64,000 nt of DNA, from positions 2,666,001-2,730,000 of the forward strand of contig NZ_JBKIWZ010000001.1 of the NCBI RefSeq assembly GCF_050157905.1. The letters run 5' to 3'. Every line of letters begins with the position of its first letter. The stretch's first letter is position 1. Origin of the DNA: Pantoea sp050157905. Lineage in GTDB: Bacteria > Pseudomonadota > Gammaproteobacteria > Enterobacterales > Enterobacteriaceae. Of the stretch, positions 25,941-34,166 are shown one piece after another. The position numbers were made by a program, and so were the translations under genes. The notes beneath the pieces are model-generated. The model was not told the origin of the DNA and made no database searches. It saw nothing but the letters and a program-made list of their open reading frames with translations.

Positions 25941-27707
25941 ATGAACATGACACCCGCCCCCGACGACCTCGATCCCCGCAGGCAGGCTTTACTGCTGTAC
26001 TTTCAGGGATACCGCATCGCCCGCATTGCTGAAATGCTGGGAGAGAAACCCGCAACCGTTCACAGCTGGAAGAAGCGCGATAAGTGGGGCGACTATGGCC
26101 CGCTGGATCAGATGCAGCTGACCACAGCCGCACGCTACTGCCAGCTCATCATGAAGGAGCAGAAGGAAGGGAAAGACTTTAAGGAAATCGACCTGCTGGC
26201 GCGGCAGTCCGAGCGCCACGCCCGGATCGGTAAATTCAGCAACGGCGGCAATGAAGCGGACCTGAACCCGAACGTGGAGAACCGGAACAAAGGCCCGCGC
26301 AAGCCCCCTGAAAAGAACCTGTTCAGCGACGAGCAGATTGAGAAGCTGCAGGAGGTTTTCCACGGCTCGATGTTCGGCTATCAGCGCCAGTGGTGGGAAG
26401 CCGGAAATAAATACTCAGTCCGCAACCTGCTGAAGTCGCGCCAGATTGGTGCCACCTTCTTTTTTGCCCGCGAGGCGCTGATCGATGCGCTGACCACCGG
26501 GCGCAATCAGATATTCCTGTCAGCCAGCAAGGCGCAGGCGCACGTCTTCAAGCAGTACATCATTGAATTTGCCCGCGAGGTGGACGTAGACCTGAAAGGT
26601 GACCCGATGACGCTGAGCAACGGCGCGTGCCTGTATTTCTTAGGCACCAACGCCCGCACCGCGCAGAGCTATCACGGCAACCTGTACCTGGATGAATATT
26701 TCTGGATTCCGAAGTTTCAGGAACTGCAGAAAGTGGCGTCCGGCATGGCGCTGCACAAGAAATGGCGCGAAACCTATTTTTCCACGCCGTCCAGCCTCAC
26801 CCACAGCGCTTATCCGTTCTGGTCCGGCGCGCAGTTCAACAAGGGCCGGGCCAAAGCTGACCGGGTTGATATCGATCTCAGTCATCAGTCACTGGCCGCC
26901 GGTCGCCTCTGCGAAGACGGCCAGTTTCGCCAGATCGTCACGGTTGAAGATGCTGTGCGCGGCGGCTGTGATTTGTTTGACCTGGAGCAGCTGCGCACGC
27001 GCTACAGCCCGGAGGACTATCAGAACCTGCTGATGTGCGTCTTCATGGACGATCTGGCGTCGGTGTTCCAGCTGGCCATGCTGCAGAAGTGCATGGTGGA
27101 CAGCTGGGAAGTCTGGACCGACTTTGAAGCGCTGGCGCTGCGCCCGTTCGGCTGGAAAGAAGTCTGGATCGGTTACGACCCGGCGAAGGGAACGCAGAAC
27201 GGCGACAGCGCCGGGTGCGTTGTCATGGCACCGCCTGCCGTGCCGGGCGGTAAGTTCCGCATCCTTGAACGCCACCAGTGGCGCGGAATGGACTTCCGGG
27301 CACAGGCTGACGCCATCAGGACGCTGACGCAGCAGTATAACGTGACCTATATCGGCATCGACTCAACCGGCGTCGGGCTGGGTGTATACGAGAACGTCAA
27401 AGCCTTCTTCCCGCAGGTGAAAGAGTTTGTTTATAACCCTAACGTGAAGAACGCCCTGGTGCTGAAGGCTTACGACACCATCGCCAGCGGGCGCCTGGAG
27501 TTTGACGCCAGCCACCTCGACATTGCGCAGTCGTTTATGTCTATCCGCAAGGCCACCACGGCCAGCGGCAACCGTCCGACCTATGAAACCAGCCGCAGCG
27601 AGGAAGTCAGCCACGGCGATTTAGCCTGGGCGACCATGCACGCGCTGGCAAACGAGCCGCTGCAGGGACAGGCGGCACACACGCAGAACATTGTGGAGAT
27701 TTACTGA
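25941..27707 (+). CDS. P: Terminase large subunit gpP
   Basis: The 588-residue packaging ATPase and cos endonuclease is close to P2 gpP in length and sequence. The N-terminus has an HTH-like part (GYRIARIAEMLGEKPATVHSW). The ATP-binding segment is KSRQIGATFFFARE, and LYLDEYFWI provides a Walker B-like region. The C-terminal half holds the nuclease part (GYDPAKGTQNGDSAG). The start MNMTPAPDD aligns with P2. No strong Shine-Dalgarno sequence is seen. Confidence 0.96.
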   Translation: MNMTPAPDDLDPRRQALLLYFQGYRIARIAEMLGEKPATVHSWKKRDKWGDYGPLDQMQLTTAARYCQLIMKEQKEGKDFKEIDLLARQSERHARIGKFSNGGNEADLNPNVENRNKGPRKPPEKNLFSDEQIEKLQEVFHGSMFGYQRQWWEAGNKYSVRNLLKSRQIGATFFFAREALIDALTTGRNQIFLSASKAQAHVFKQYIIEFAREVDVDLKGDPMTLSNGACLYFLGTNARTAQSYHGNLYLDEYFWIPKFQELQKVASGMALHKKWRETYFSTPSSLTHSAYPFWSGAQFNKGRAKADRVDIDLSHQSLAAGRLCEDGQFRQIVTVEDAVRGGCDLFDLEQLRTRYSPEDYQNLLMCVFMDDLASVFQLAMLQKCMVDSWEVWTDFEALALRPFGWKEVWIGYDPAKGTQNGDSAGCVVMAPPAVPGGKFRILERHQWRGMDFRAQADAIRTLTQQYNVTYIGIDSTGVGLGVYENVKAFFPQVKEFVYNPNVKNALVLKAYDTIASGRLEFDASHLDIAQSFMSIRKATTASGNRPTYETSRSEEVSHGDLAWATMHALANEPLQGQAAHTQNIVEIY

Positions 27708-28738
27708 TGAGCAAACGCAGGAACCGCACCCGCACGCAGCCCGTGCAGCAGCCGGATAAAATGACCAGCGGGGCAGCATCGGAGGCGTTTACCTTTGGCG
27801 ACCCGATTCCGGTGCTGGACCGCCGCGAACTGCTGGACTATGTGGAGTGTGTAATCAATGATCGCTGGTATGAACCACCCGTAAGCGTTGACGGGCTGGC
27901 GCGCACGTTCCGTGCCGCCGTGCATCACAGCTCACCCATCAGCGTGAAGTGCAACATTCTGGCGAGTACCTTTATACCGCACCCGTTGTTGAGTCAGCAG
28001 GCGTTCAGCCGCTTTGCGCTGGATTACCTCATTTTCGGCAATGCCTATCTGGAGAAGCGGACCAGCCGCCTCGGTAACACGCTGAAGCTGGAGCCGTCGC
28101 TGGCGAAGTTCACCCGGCGCGGTCTGGACCTCGATACCTACTGGTATGCGCACTATGGCATTAACACGGAACCCTATGAGTTTGCGAAGGGCAGCGTGTT
28201 TCACCTGATGGAGCCGGACATCAATCAGGAGATTTACGGCCTGCCGGGCTACCTGTCTGCCATCCCGTCGGCGCTGCTGAACGAGTCCGCTACCCTGTTC
28301 CGCCGTAAGTATTACCTGAACGGCAGTCATGCGGGTTTCATCATGTACATGACCGACCCGGCGCAGAGTCAGCAGGACGTGGATAATATCCGCGGAGCCA
28401 TGAAAAGCGCGAAGGGCCCTGGCAACTTTCGTAACCTGTTTATGTACAGCCCGAACGGGAAAAAAGACGGCATCCAGATCATCCCGCTGTCTGAGGTGGC
28501 GGCAAAAGATGAGTTTCTCAACATCAAAAACGTGAGCCGCGACGACATGCTGACCGTGCATCGTGTGCCGCCGCAACTTATGGGGATCATTCCAAACAAC
28601 ACCGGCGGATTTGGTGATATTGAGAAGGCCAGCAAGGTGTTTGTGCGTAATGAACTCATGCCACTGCAGAGACGCTTTGAGGAATTAAATTTATGGATTG
28701 GAGAAAAAGTTATACGATTTGAAGATTACTGTTTATAG
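27707..28738 (+). CDS. Q: Portal protein gpQ
   Basis: The 343-residue protein matches the P2 portal (opening with FGDPIPVLDRRELLDYVEC, ending with the ELMPLQRRFEELN segment). It forms the dodecameric ring through which gpP drives DNA. Its ATG overlaps the P stop (TGATG), so the two are translationally coupled. Confidence 0.96.
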   Translation: MSKRRNRTRTQPVQQPDKMTSGAASEAFTFGDPIPVLDRRELLDYVECVINDRWYEPPVSVDGLARTFRAAVHHSSPISVKCNILASTFIPHPLLSQQAFSRFALDYLIFGNAYLEKRTSRLGNTLKLEPSLAKFTRRGLDLDTYWYAHYGINTEPYEFAKGSVFHLMEPDINQEIYGLPGYLSAIPSALLNESATLFRRKYYLNGSHAGFIMYMTDPAQSQQDVDNIRGAMKSAKGPGNFRNLFMYSPNGKKDGIQIIPLSEVAAKDEFLNIKNVSRDDMLTVHRVPPQLMGIIPNNTGGFGDIEKASKVFVRNELMPLQRRFEELNLWIGEKVIRFEDYCL

Positions 28739-28740
28739 TC

Positions 28741-28770
28741 AATGATTAGCGTCCTAGGACGCTAATCATT
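28741..28770. terminator. 30-bp perfect palindrome between convergent Q and NTPase gene
   Basis: The two 15-base halves (AATGATTAGCGTCCT and its exact complement) abut with no spacer. It lies three bases after the Q stop and ahead of the convergent NTPase stop. It can form a hairpin in either transcript and probably works as a two-way terminator; the symmetry also allows a protein-binding site. Confidence 0.65.
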
Positions 28771-28778
28771 TAATCAAT

Positions 28779-30443
28779 TTATAATCCGAATTTTCCCATC
28801 CTCAACTTATTCAAATTGCTTTCCTTACTTATATCCTCTAAGGCCCCCTTAACTTTTTGAGTAATAGAGTTCATTTTATTATCTGCATTCACTATACGAG
28901 CAAATTTAAGGCAGGTGGCAATTATTGATGATAAATCAGGGTCATCCAAACTTTTAAAAAAGGCGTAATATTCTTCTTGAGTAACTCCATTTAAAAGATC
29001 AATATCTTCATTTCTCCAGCCATTTGAACCATTTAGTCGAGATATGGCATCTCTAAAATCGTCTTGAGGCTTGAATTTAGCATAAGCTCGAGCGAACATT
29101 TCTTTTACTTCTTCGTCTTTAACTTCCTTGTAGATTTCAAAGCTGTTTAAATTGAATATTTCAGGTGTATGACTTCGATTAGCTATAAAAAACTCGATAG
29201 CAATTTTTGCTTCTTTACTTCCATTTAACTCTCTCATTATAGAAATAATGCTATCGAGCTGGCTAGGATCAATATGTTCTATGCTTTCTTTTACACCATC
29301 AATGAAGGCCTGCAAAACTTCTTTTTCGTTATCTTTAAAGCTATTGTGGAAAAGTTGCCATGCTTTTACAATTCCATTCCCTTTTTTTTTGTGAAGGATA
29401 TTTTCATTAGCCCGACGGATAACGGACTCAAAATTTTCTTTGTTAAAATATCCAAGCTTAATAATTTCAGCAATAGCTTTATCAAGTTCGTCAACATTCA
29501 TGAATTTATAGCTAAGTAATAACTCTTTCCAGGCCTTTTCAGTTTCAGAGGATTCATCTTTACCTAGCATATATACATTTTGTACTGCTTCAATGAACTC
29601 TAAAGTTGGAACTTCTGTCCCGGCCTTAGGGTGAAAGTGCGACCATCCCATTAGTGCAGTACTATGAAGAAATTGCGTTTTTATTTCTTCTTCAGAACCA
29701 TCTAAGAATCGCCATAATAGTTCCACAATACTTTCTATTTTTTTTAAAATTCTTACATTAATTATACCGAGGTTTATCGTATTTTCAGACAACTTAGAAT
29801 AATATTCTTTATTTTTATCGTATGCAATCTGTGCACTTTCTTCAGGCAGCGGTGAAAAGTAAACCTCTAAATCCAACACTTTTTCTTTATATTTACTATA
29901 ATCTTCAACTTCTTTTGTACCATCATTAAGAAGTAAGACCACTTTACAATCTTTTTGTTCTCTCAGCATCGATATGAGTCCTAACACCTCCTTAACTTCC
30001 AATGAACTACCTTTTCTTTCCAAGTCATCTATACAGATAAGATAATTGGATATAGACATAAAAGACCAAGCTTGTATGGCCGGAGTAGCATGATTGACAT
30101 AAGGTAGATCTTTTACAAATTTCCACGAATGCCTACTGAAACTATCTAGCAAGCTTTTTGTATTATTTTGAAAGCTTTGTAAGCTGGGTGGCTCTCCTGC
30201 ATGATCATTAGGCACCGCATTAGAAAAAATAGCTTCTTTTAATTGTTCTAAAGTTTTAATCCCGAACAAAGATACATAAGAGTATTTGCCATTAGAAACG
30301 CGACCTTCTTTTCTTGCTTCAATTAAGTATCTATTCCAAGCATAGGTTTTACCAATTCCCCACTCGCCTTTTATTGCCATCACGGATGGTTCAGACCTAC
30401 TTAAAAAATAGTCGATTCTTAATTTTATTGACTCGATAGACAT
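28779..30443 (-). CDS. KAP-like P-loop NTPase, candidate phage-defence protein
   Basis: The 554-residue product has a clear Walker A (GEWGIGKT, residues 26-33), a Walker B with two aspartates (YLICIDDLE, 134-142) and a sensor-like strand (CKVVLLLND, 166-174). This resembles KAP/AAA-type NTPases. No transmembrane insertion is evident, and the C-terminal 300 residues are helical and unrecognised. AGGAG lies five bases before the ATG. The gene is AT-rich, faces Q and sits between Q and cos, next to the interval where P2 carries tin and old, a known home for anti-phage genes. Defence is inferred from position and family. Confidence 0.82.
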   Translation of the reverse strand: MSIESIKLRIDYFLSRSEPSVMAIKGEWGIGKTYAWNRYLIEARKEGRVSNGKYSYVSLFGIKTLEQLKEAIFSNAVPNDHAGEPPSLQSFQNNTKSLLDSFSRHSWKFVKDLPYVNHATPAIQAWSFMSISNYLICIDDLERKGSSLEVKEVLGLISMLREQKDCKVVLLLNDGTKEVEDYSKYKEKVLDLEVYFSPLPEESAQIAYDKNKEYYSKLSENTINLGIINVRILKKIESIVELLWRFLDGSEEEIKTQFLHSTALMGWSHFHPKAGTEVPTLEFIEAVQNVYMLGKDESSETEKAWKELLLSYKFMNVDELDKAIAEIIKLGYFNKENFESVIRRANENILHKKKGNGIVKAWQLFHNSFKDNEKEVLQAFIDGVKESIEHIDPSQLDSIISIMRELNGSKEAKIAIEFFIANRSHTPEIFNLNSFEIYKEVKDEEVKEMFARAYAKFKPQDDFRDAISRLNGSNGWRNEDIDLLNGVTQEEYYAFFKSLDDPDLSSIIATCLKFARIVNADNKMNSITQKVKGALEDISKESNLNKLRMGKFGL

Positions 30444-30471
30444 ACCTACTCCTTAAACATGAATTTTCTGA

Positions 30472-30499
30472 ATAATAACTGAAGAGGGCTATGCCGCAA
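30472..30499 (-). promoter_or_regulatory. Candidate promoter of the NTPase gene
   Basis: On the minus strand TTGCGG (30494-30499) and TATTAT (30472-30477) are 16 bp apart, about 28 bases before the ATG. It would allow expression independent of the early and late phage operons. Confidence 0.5.
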
Positions 30500-30524
30500 C
30501 ATGCTTTAAGCATTAATGCGCGCG

Positions 30525-30543
30525 CTCGTAGCCCCGCCACGCC
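30525..30543 (-). other. cos site (cohesive-end region)
   Basis: The minus strand reads GGCGTGGCGGGGCTACGAG. Its first 12 bases match the cohesive-end sequence I recall for phage 186 (P2 differs slightly). The location, past the portal gene and beside the replication end, is that of P2-type cos. The exact nick positions cannot be read from sequence. Confidence 0.65.
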
Positions 30544-30583
30544 TGCCCGCTTTATGTAGTGGTTTTCATGCACCTGCATGACA

Positions 30584-30612
30584 TAAACAAAAGCCCGCCA
30601 ATACTGGCGGGC
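30584..30612 (-). terminator. Terminator of the early operon
   Basis: On the minus strand, GCCCGCCA and TGGCGGGC flank a four-base loop and are followed by TTTTGTTT. It would end transcription coming from gene A and the LexA-box gene before cos and the NTPase gene. Confidence 0.8.
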
Positions 30613-30698
30613 CTGAGCATCAGAGATCCTTTTGGGATCATGCGATTTCATGCAGCATAGTCATGCACTCACGGCTCGTAGTTCTATTAGGCCTTTCA

Positions 30699-30887
30699 TC
30701 ACTCAGCCTGATTCATTGAAAGGCTGTATTCATGCTTTCGCAGACGCGCCATTAACTCATCTGTGAGTTCGGACACCCACTCAATTGCCATACGTTTTTC
30801 TTGATCACTACAATCGCTGACAGCAACAAGTTTTAAAAAAAAATCAATACGCTGAAGCTTCACCGACTCCAAAAGATAGTCCTGCAT
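30699..30887 (-). CDS. Small SOS-controlled protein (Tum-like position)
   Basis: The 62-residue product (MQDYLLESVKLQRIDFFLKL) is acidic and probably helical, without a domain I can name. A very strong GAGGAGGG ribosome site lies five bases before the ATG. A near-consensus LexA box lies in its promoter, so DNA damage should induce it. In phage 186 the LexA-controlled gene at this end of the genome is tum, encoding the antirepressor that inactivates CI; this protein is much shorter, so equivalence is only a hypothesis. It may instead be a minor replication-region protein. Confidence 0.78.
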   Translation of the reverse strand: MQDYLLESVKLQRIDFFLKLVAVSDCSDQEKRMAIEWVSELTDELMARLRKHEYSLSMNQAE

Positions 30888-30908
30888 GTTCCCTCCTCTG
30901 CTTACAAC

Positions 30909-30928
30909 TACTGTTTATGCATACAGTA
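30909..30928 (-). promoter_or_regulatory. LexA box upstream of the 62-residue gene
   Basis: TACTGTTTATGCATACAGTA contains CTGT-N8-ACAG and differs little from the ideal 20-bp LexA operator. Its left half, read on the minus strand, overlaps a TATACT -10-like hexamer. It lies 22 bases before the start codon, so LexA bound here would block transcription. Confidence 0.88.
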
Positions 30929-30994
30929 TAGAAAATCCAGTCGGAATTGAAACTATTTTTATGTATCAATGGGATTGATCTGAACCTTGCCAGA

Positions 30995-33001
30995 TCAGAA
31001 TGGTTCTTCCTGTAATCTACCGTTCCGGTAGAAAAGCCGCATTTTCGCACCTGCATTGAGGCTACAGCCCTTAAGCAACAGCCCAATTTCATATTCATCT
31101 CCGTTAAATCCTCTGGCTTTTAGTTCCAGCTCTAACCATCGGCGCTCTGGCCCCGTACAGTTATTGACAGAACTCCAAGGGGCGGCAATGCCGCCAGAAA
31201 AACCAGCCTCCGCTGTCGCTTCGGCCAATTTAGAGACCTTTTCCCATTTGACCTGGCGCGTCATGACTTCTGAATCCGGCACCATTGGCGAATAGATACC
31301 CTGCACCCGCTGAACATCTTCGCCGTACTCATTGCCCATTTCGGTAAGTTCGTAGCAAAGGCGGATCACTAAATCCTCACGCGCTACTAACGGCCCGCCC
31401 TGCGCCATCGTATAAGAGGCCCAACAGCTGGCAACAGAAGCTGACGCCAGCACCGCATCCATCTGCTTATCTGGCAGCCGTACATCCCCCATACGACGTA
31501 GCTCACGCCAGACAGTCACAGGCGCACCGCCAATCTGCTGAAACTGACGAATACGCCAGCATGAAGCCCATGCCGAAACAGCTTTAGCCATGTCGCGCAT
31601 ATTTGCGCCGGTTTCATCATCTTTCTCGCCGTCCATCGCGTAACCGTCGATATTCTTTGAAATATATTTGGCGATATAGCCTGTCGCACTGCCCTTCTCA
31701 GGGTCGATCGGCTCGGCATGAAATCGTGCTTTCATTGCCTGCGGTGTGGTCAACTCCCCGGAATCCTCTTTATAAGCCTGATCACGCATGATTTGCTGAA
31801 CCCGCTGGACGTTTTCAGGGCGCATAAACAGCAGCATGTGCCAGTGCGGCGTGCCGTCGTGGTGAGGTTCAACAACGCGAAAGCCAAAGACATGAATAGC
31901 TTCGCGTGACAGTGCCGCGCGGATCCTCGCCCATACACGGCAGAGATAACGCTGGGTGTCACGTGGGCTTGAACCGTTCCACTGAGAAACAAAGCCGCCC
32001 TGACTGTAAACTGCGTGATAACGTGATGGTGCTGTGATTGTATAAAACTCACCTACGCACCCTGTTTCATTGGCGACATCCTCAAACCCACGCATTCTGG
32101 TCATCAATTCGCGGCGGCGTATTGCCGGATTGGACACGCTGCGGTTGACCATTTCATCCAGCGCAATACGGTCTCCGTCCTGATTGATGAGATCAAAGCG
32201 TTTGAAGAATTCACGGTTACGTTTTTTCTGCTCTATCCATTCGGCCAGCGTGCTGCGGGAAACGTAAGGTGATGCGGCTTTCTGTACCTGCCCAACCGCG
32301 ATAGCCATGTGTTCACGCTGTAAATCTCGCATCTGCTTCAGGCGGCCACGCCACCATTCTGGCGCCATCATGCGAAGCAGACCAGACTGGGCTTTGCGCA
32401 GAGGCAATTCACCTTTAGCTGAACAGAACTCTGCCCAGTAAGGTGGCTGCGTTCCTGTCAGCGCAGCCAGTTCAGCGATGTAACGGTATCCGGTGAGCGT
32501 CACGGTCAGTTCGTCCGCCTCCTGTGGTATGGAGACCTTATCAACGAACTCAGCCAGACTTTGTGACAGGAAGGAGGCCATCTTATAAGCCAGATCGCGA
32601 ATGTCCTGGCGGTCCAGCGTCGGAAGGCGATCAAGCTGTTTGATAAAGGGCAGCTCAAACTGCGCAGCATCGTTCAGCCGGTAGCGGCTGCGTACAAGCT
32701 GCAGGCGTGGCAATACGCTCTGGCCAATGGTCTGGCGCAGAAACGCATTGGCCCGCCGACGGCCATGTTTTCCTGAAAGAATTTTTTGATAACGGTCAGC
32801 GAAGTACCCGGCCAAGTAGTCTGGCATGTCATGCAGGTATTGGCTGCGCCAGCTGTGGTCGTCGGGGTTAGCGTTCCACAGCTTCAGCTCAGCCAGGGTC
32901 ATGTTACGCGGCGTTCTGACGCCATAATTGTCACGCTGCATTTTCAGGGCAGCGTGATAGTCACCATTAAACTCAACGGCGTTTACGGCAATATCGGTCA
33001 C
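30995..33001 (-). CDS. A: Rolling-circle replication initiator gpA
   Basis: The 668-residue protein matches the P2 replication gene A family. The HUH metal-binding motif is at PHHDGTPHWHM (residues 379-389). The paired catalytic tyrosines are Y442 and Y446 (GYIAKYISK), which cleave and join at the origin. The GTG start overlaps the TGA of an upstream 37-codon frame (GTGA). In P2 the origin lies within A; I cannot place the nick here. Confidence 0.94.
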   Translation of the reverse strand: MTDIAVNAVEFNGDYHAALKMQRDNYGVRTPRNMTLAELKLWNANPDDHSWRSQYLHDMPDYLAGYFADRYQKILSGKHGRRRANAFLRQTIGQSVLPRLQLVRSRYRLNDAAQFELPFIKQLDRLPTLDRQDIRDLAYKMASFLSQSLAEFVDKVSIPQEADELTVTLTGYRYIAELAALTGTQPPYWAEFCSAKGELPLRKAQSGLLRMMAPEWWRGRLKQMRDLQREHMAIAVGQVQKAASPYVSRSTLAEWIEQKKRNREFFKRFDLINQDGDRIALDEMVNRSVSNPAIRRRELMTRMRGFEDVANETGCVGEFYTITAPSRYHAVYSQGGFVSQWNGSSPRDTQRYLCRVWARIRAALSREAIHVFGFRVVEPHHDGTPHWHMLLFMRPENVQRVQQIMRDQAYKEDSGELTTPQAMKARFHAEPIDPEKGSATGYIAKYISKNIDGYAMDGEKDDETGANMRDMAKAVSAWASCWRIRQFQQIGGAPVTVWRELRRMGDVRLPDKQMDAVLASASVASCWASYTMAQGGPLVAREDLVIRLCYELTEMGNEYGEDVQRVQGIYSPMVPDSEVMTRQVKWEKVSKLAEATAEAGFSGGIAAPWSSVNNCTGPERRWLELELKARGFNGDEYEIGLLLKGCSLNAGAKMRLFYRNGRLQEEPF

Positions 33002-33111
33002 AGTGAAGCCACATGCTCAATATGCGGGACAAGAATGATCTTCATTGCGTACTTGCCTTCTTCGGCAGCAAGGCCGGACTTACTACCGGCCCATTTCCGG
33101 ATGGTGCTCAT
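32998..33111 (-). CDS. 37-residue small protein coupled to gene A
   Basis: A short frame (MSTIRKWAGSKSGLAAEEGK...) fills the gap between the zinc-finger gene and A. Its ATG overlaps the previous stop (ATGA), and its TGA overlaps the GTG of A. Such a chain suggests it is translated, at least to couple A translation. No domain is recognised. Confidence 0.6.
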   Translation of the reverse strand: MSTIRKWAGSKSGLAAEEGKYAMKIILVPHIEHVASL

Positions 33112-33335
33112 AACGCCGCCCCTTTGTAGTGCACGCTTTTCAGCTCACTAATCTGTTTGCAGGTCACGCAGAGGGAAACGCCCGGCAGTGCGCGGCGGCG
33201 CTGCTCCGGGATTTCTTCGCCGCACGACAGGCAGAAAAATTCACTCGCCCCCGCAGGACGATGAGTAGCGTTAGCCAGATTGCGCGCCAGCTCTTCCTGC
33301 ACGCGCTGCTGTACCAGATCCATTGAGTCGGCCAT
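33108..33335 (-). CDS. TraR/DksA-type C4 zinc-finger protein
   Basis: The 75-residue protein has a CxxC-x17-CxxC zinc finger (FFCLSCGEEIPEQRRRAL then LCVTCK), the TraR/DksA C-terminal fold common in P2-type early operons. TraR-like proteins bind the RNA polymerase secondary channel; the effect here is unknown. Its ATG overlaps the preceding stop (TGATG). Confidence 0.88.
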   Translation of the reverse strand: MADSMDLVQQRVQEELARNLANATHRPAGASEFFCLSCGEEIPEQRRRALPGVSLCVTCKQISELKSVHYKGAAL

Positions 33336-33562
33336 CAGTGCATCTCCTGTGCCTGGTTCTCAAAGCGCTCAGCCTCTTTGTCCAGCAGCTCGATGATTTC
33401 TACTGCGGACATTTCATTTTTGCGGGCATGAATTGCCACTGCGGCCAGGCGGATAGAAACGGACAGCGCATCATCACTACGCTGTTCAGTTTTTGCTTTG
33501 CTCAGCAGGGCATTAAGCGCGTCTACGTCAGCTTTAAAATTTCGGGTCTGGATATTTCGCAT
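33335..33562 (-). CDS. Phage early protein of the DUF2732 type
   Basis: The 75-residue acidic helical protein (RNFKADVDALNALLSKAK) matches the small early proteins usually labelled DUF2732 in P2-like phages. It sits directly before the zinc-finger gene, one-base overlap, in the operon leading to A. Function unknown. Confidence 0.75.
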   Translation of the reverse strand: MRNIQTRNFKADVDALNALLSKAKTEQRSDDALSVSIRLAAVAIHARKNEMSAVEIIELLDKEAERFENQAQEMH

Positions 33563-33631
33563 TTCTCTTTCTCTTGAATTTGGGCAAAAGAATGCCCGGC
33601 GGGTTTACGCCATTTAATTTCGTTGGGTTAA

Positions 33632-33970
33632 TTAATTAGGTAACGTCAGATTCTTTGGAAATAAACTCACGACTGCTTTTAAGTGATTCATCGCGCTAAT
33701 CAGCGCCGTTTTTTCGTCACTCGTCAGTTCACTGAAATCAACGCCATGACGTTCTTTGCTGATATTTGCCAGGAAGAAAATCGCGCTCAGTGCGCGGCCA
33801 TTCTGTTCAGCCAGGTGATCGCGCTTGTTGCGCATGTCTTCGATAAAGCGTTTGAGTTCATGACTGCAATCGCCGTACATCATTGTGCGAAGTGCTGAGA
33901 TATGATTAAGCGCACTGGCACGTTGCCCTGCGTTCATCTGAACAGTGATACTCTCAGCCTTGTAACCCAT
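33632..33970 (-). CDS. Phage early protein of the DUF5347 type
   Basis: The 112-residue protein (MGYKAESITVQMNAGQRASALNHISALRTMMYGD) resembles the conserved P2-like early protein labelled DUF5347. It overlaps the end of the Fil-like gene by 37 bases. It is helical with no catalytic motif; function unknown. Confidence 0.75.
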   Translation of the reverse strand: MGYKAESITVQMNAGQRASALNHISALRTMMYGDCSHELKRFIEDMRNKRDHLAEQNGRALSAIFFLANISKERHGVDFSELTSDEKTALISAMNHLKAVVSLFPKNLTLPN

Positions 33971-34128
33971 GATTTTTTCCTCTTACCGGTTAATCCTGCC
34001 AGCAGTTCGGCCTGTGATATTGCCGGATGCCAGCGCTGGCCTGTTTTAGTTTCAATCCAGCCATGCCCTAAATCTTGTAACTGCTGTAGTGGTGACTGTT
34101 GTTTCAAAAACCTTACAAAAACCTGCAT
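33934..34128 (-). CDS. fil: Fil-like (DUF2724) early protein
   Basis: The 64-residue protein contains SPLQQLQDLGHGWIETKTGQ, the DUF2724 core of phage 186 Fil. Fil causes host filamentation by interfering with cell division when expressed. The ATG at 34128 has GAGG upstream and is preferred to the GTG three codons earlier. It fits the 186-like early operon. Confidence 0.78.
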   Translation of the reverse strand: MQVFVRFLKQQSPLQQLQDLGHGWIETKTGQRWHPAISQAELLAGLTGKRKKSWVTRLRVSLFR

Positions 34129-34166
34129 AATCCTCACTCCATTATCTGTTACGACATGAGGTTCAA

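Noticed and set aside
30397..30651. 84-codon minus-strand frame spanning cos
   Set aside because: It runs through a strong terminator hairpin and cos and into the NTPase start. The frame recalls sequences I have seen near cos in related phages, but I cannot support translation.
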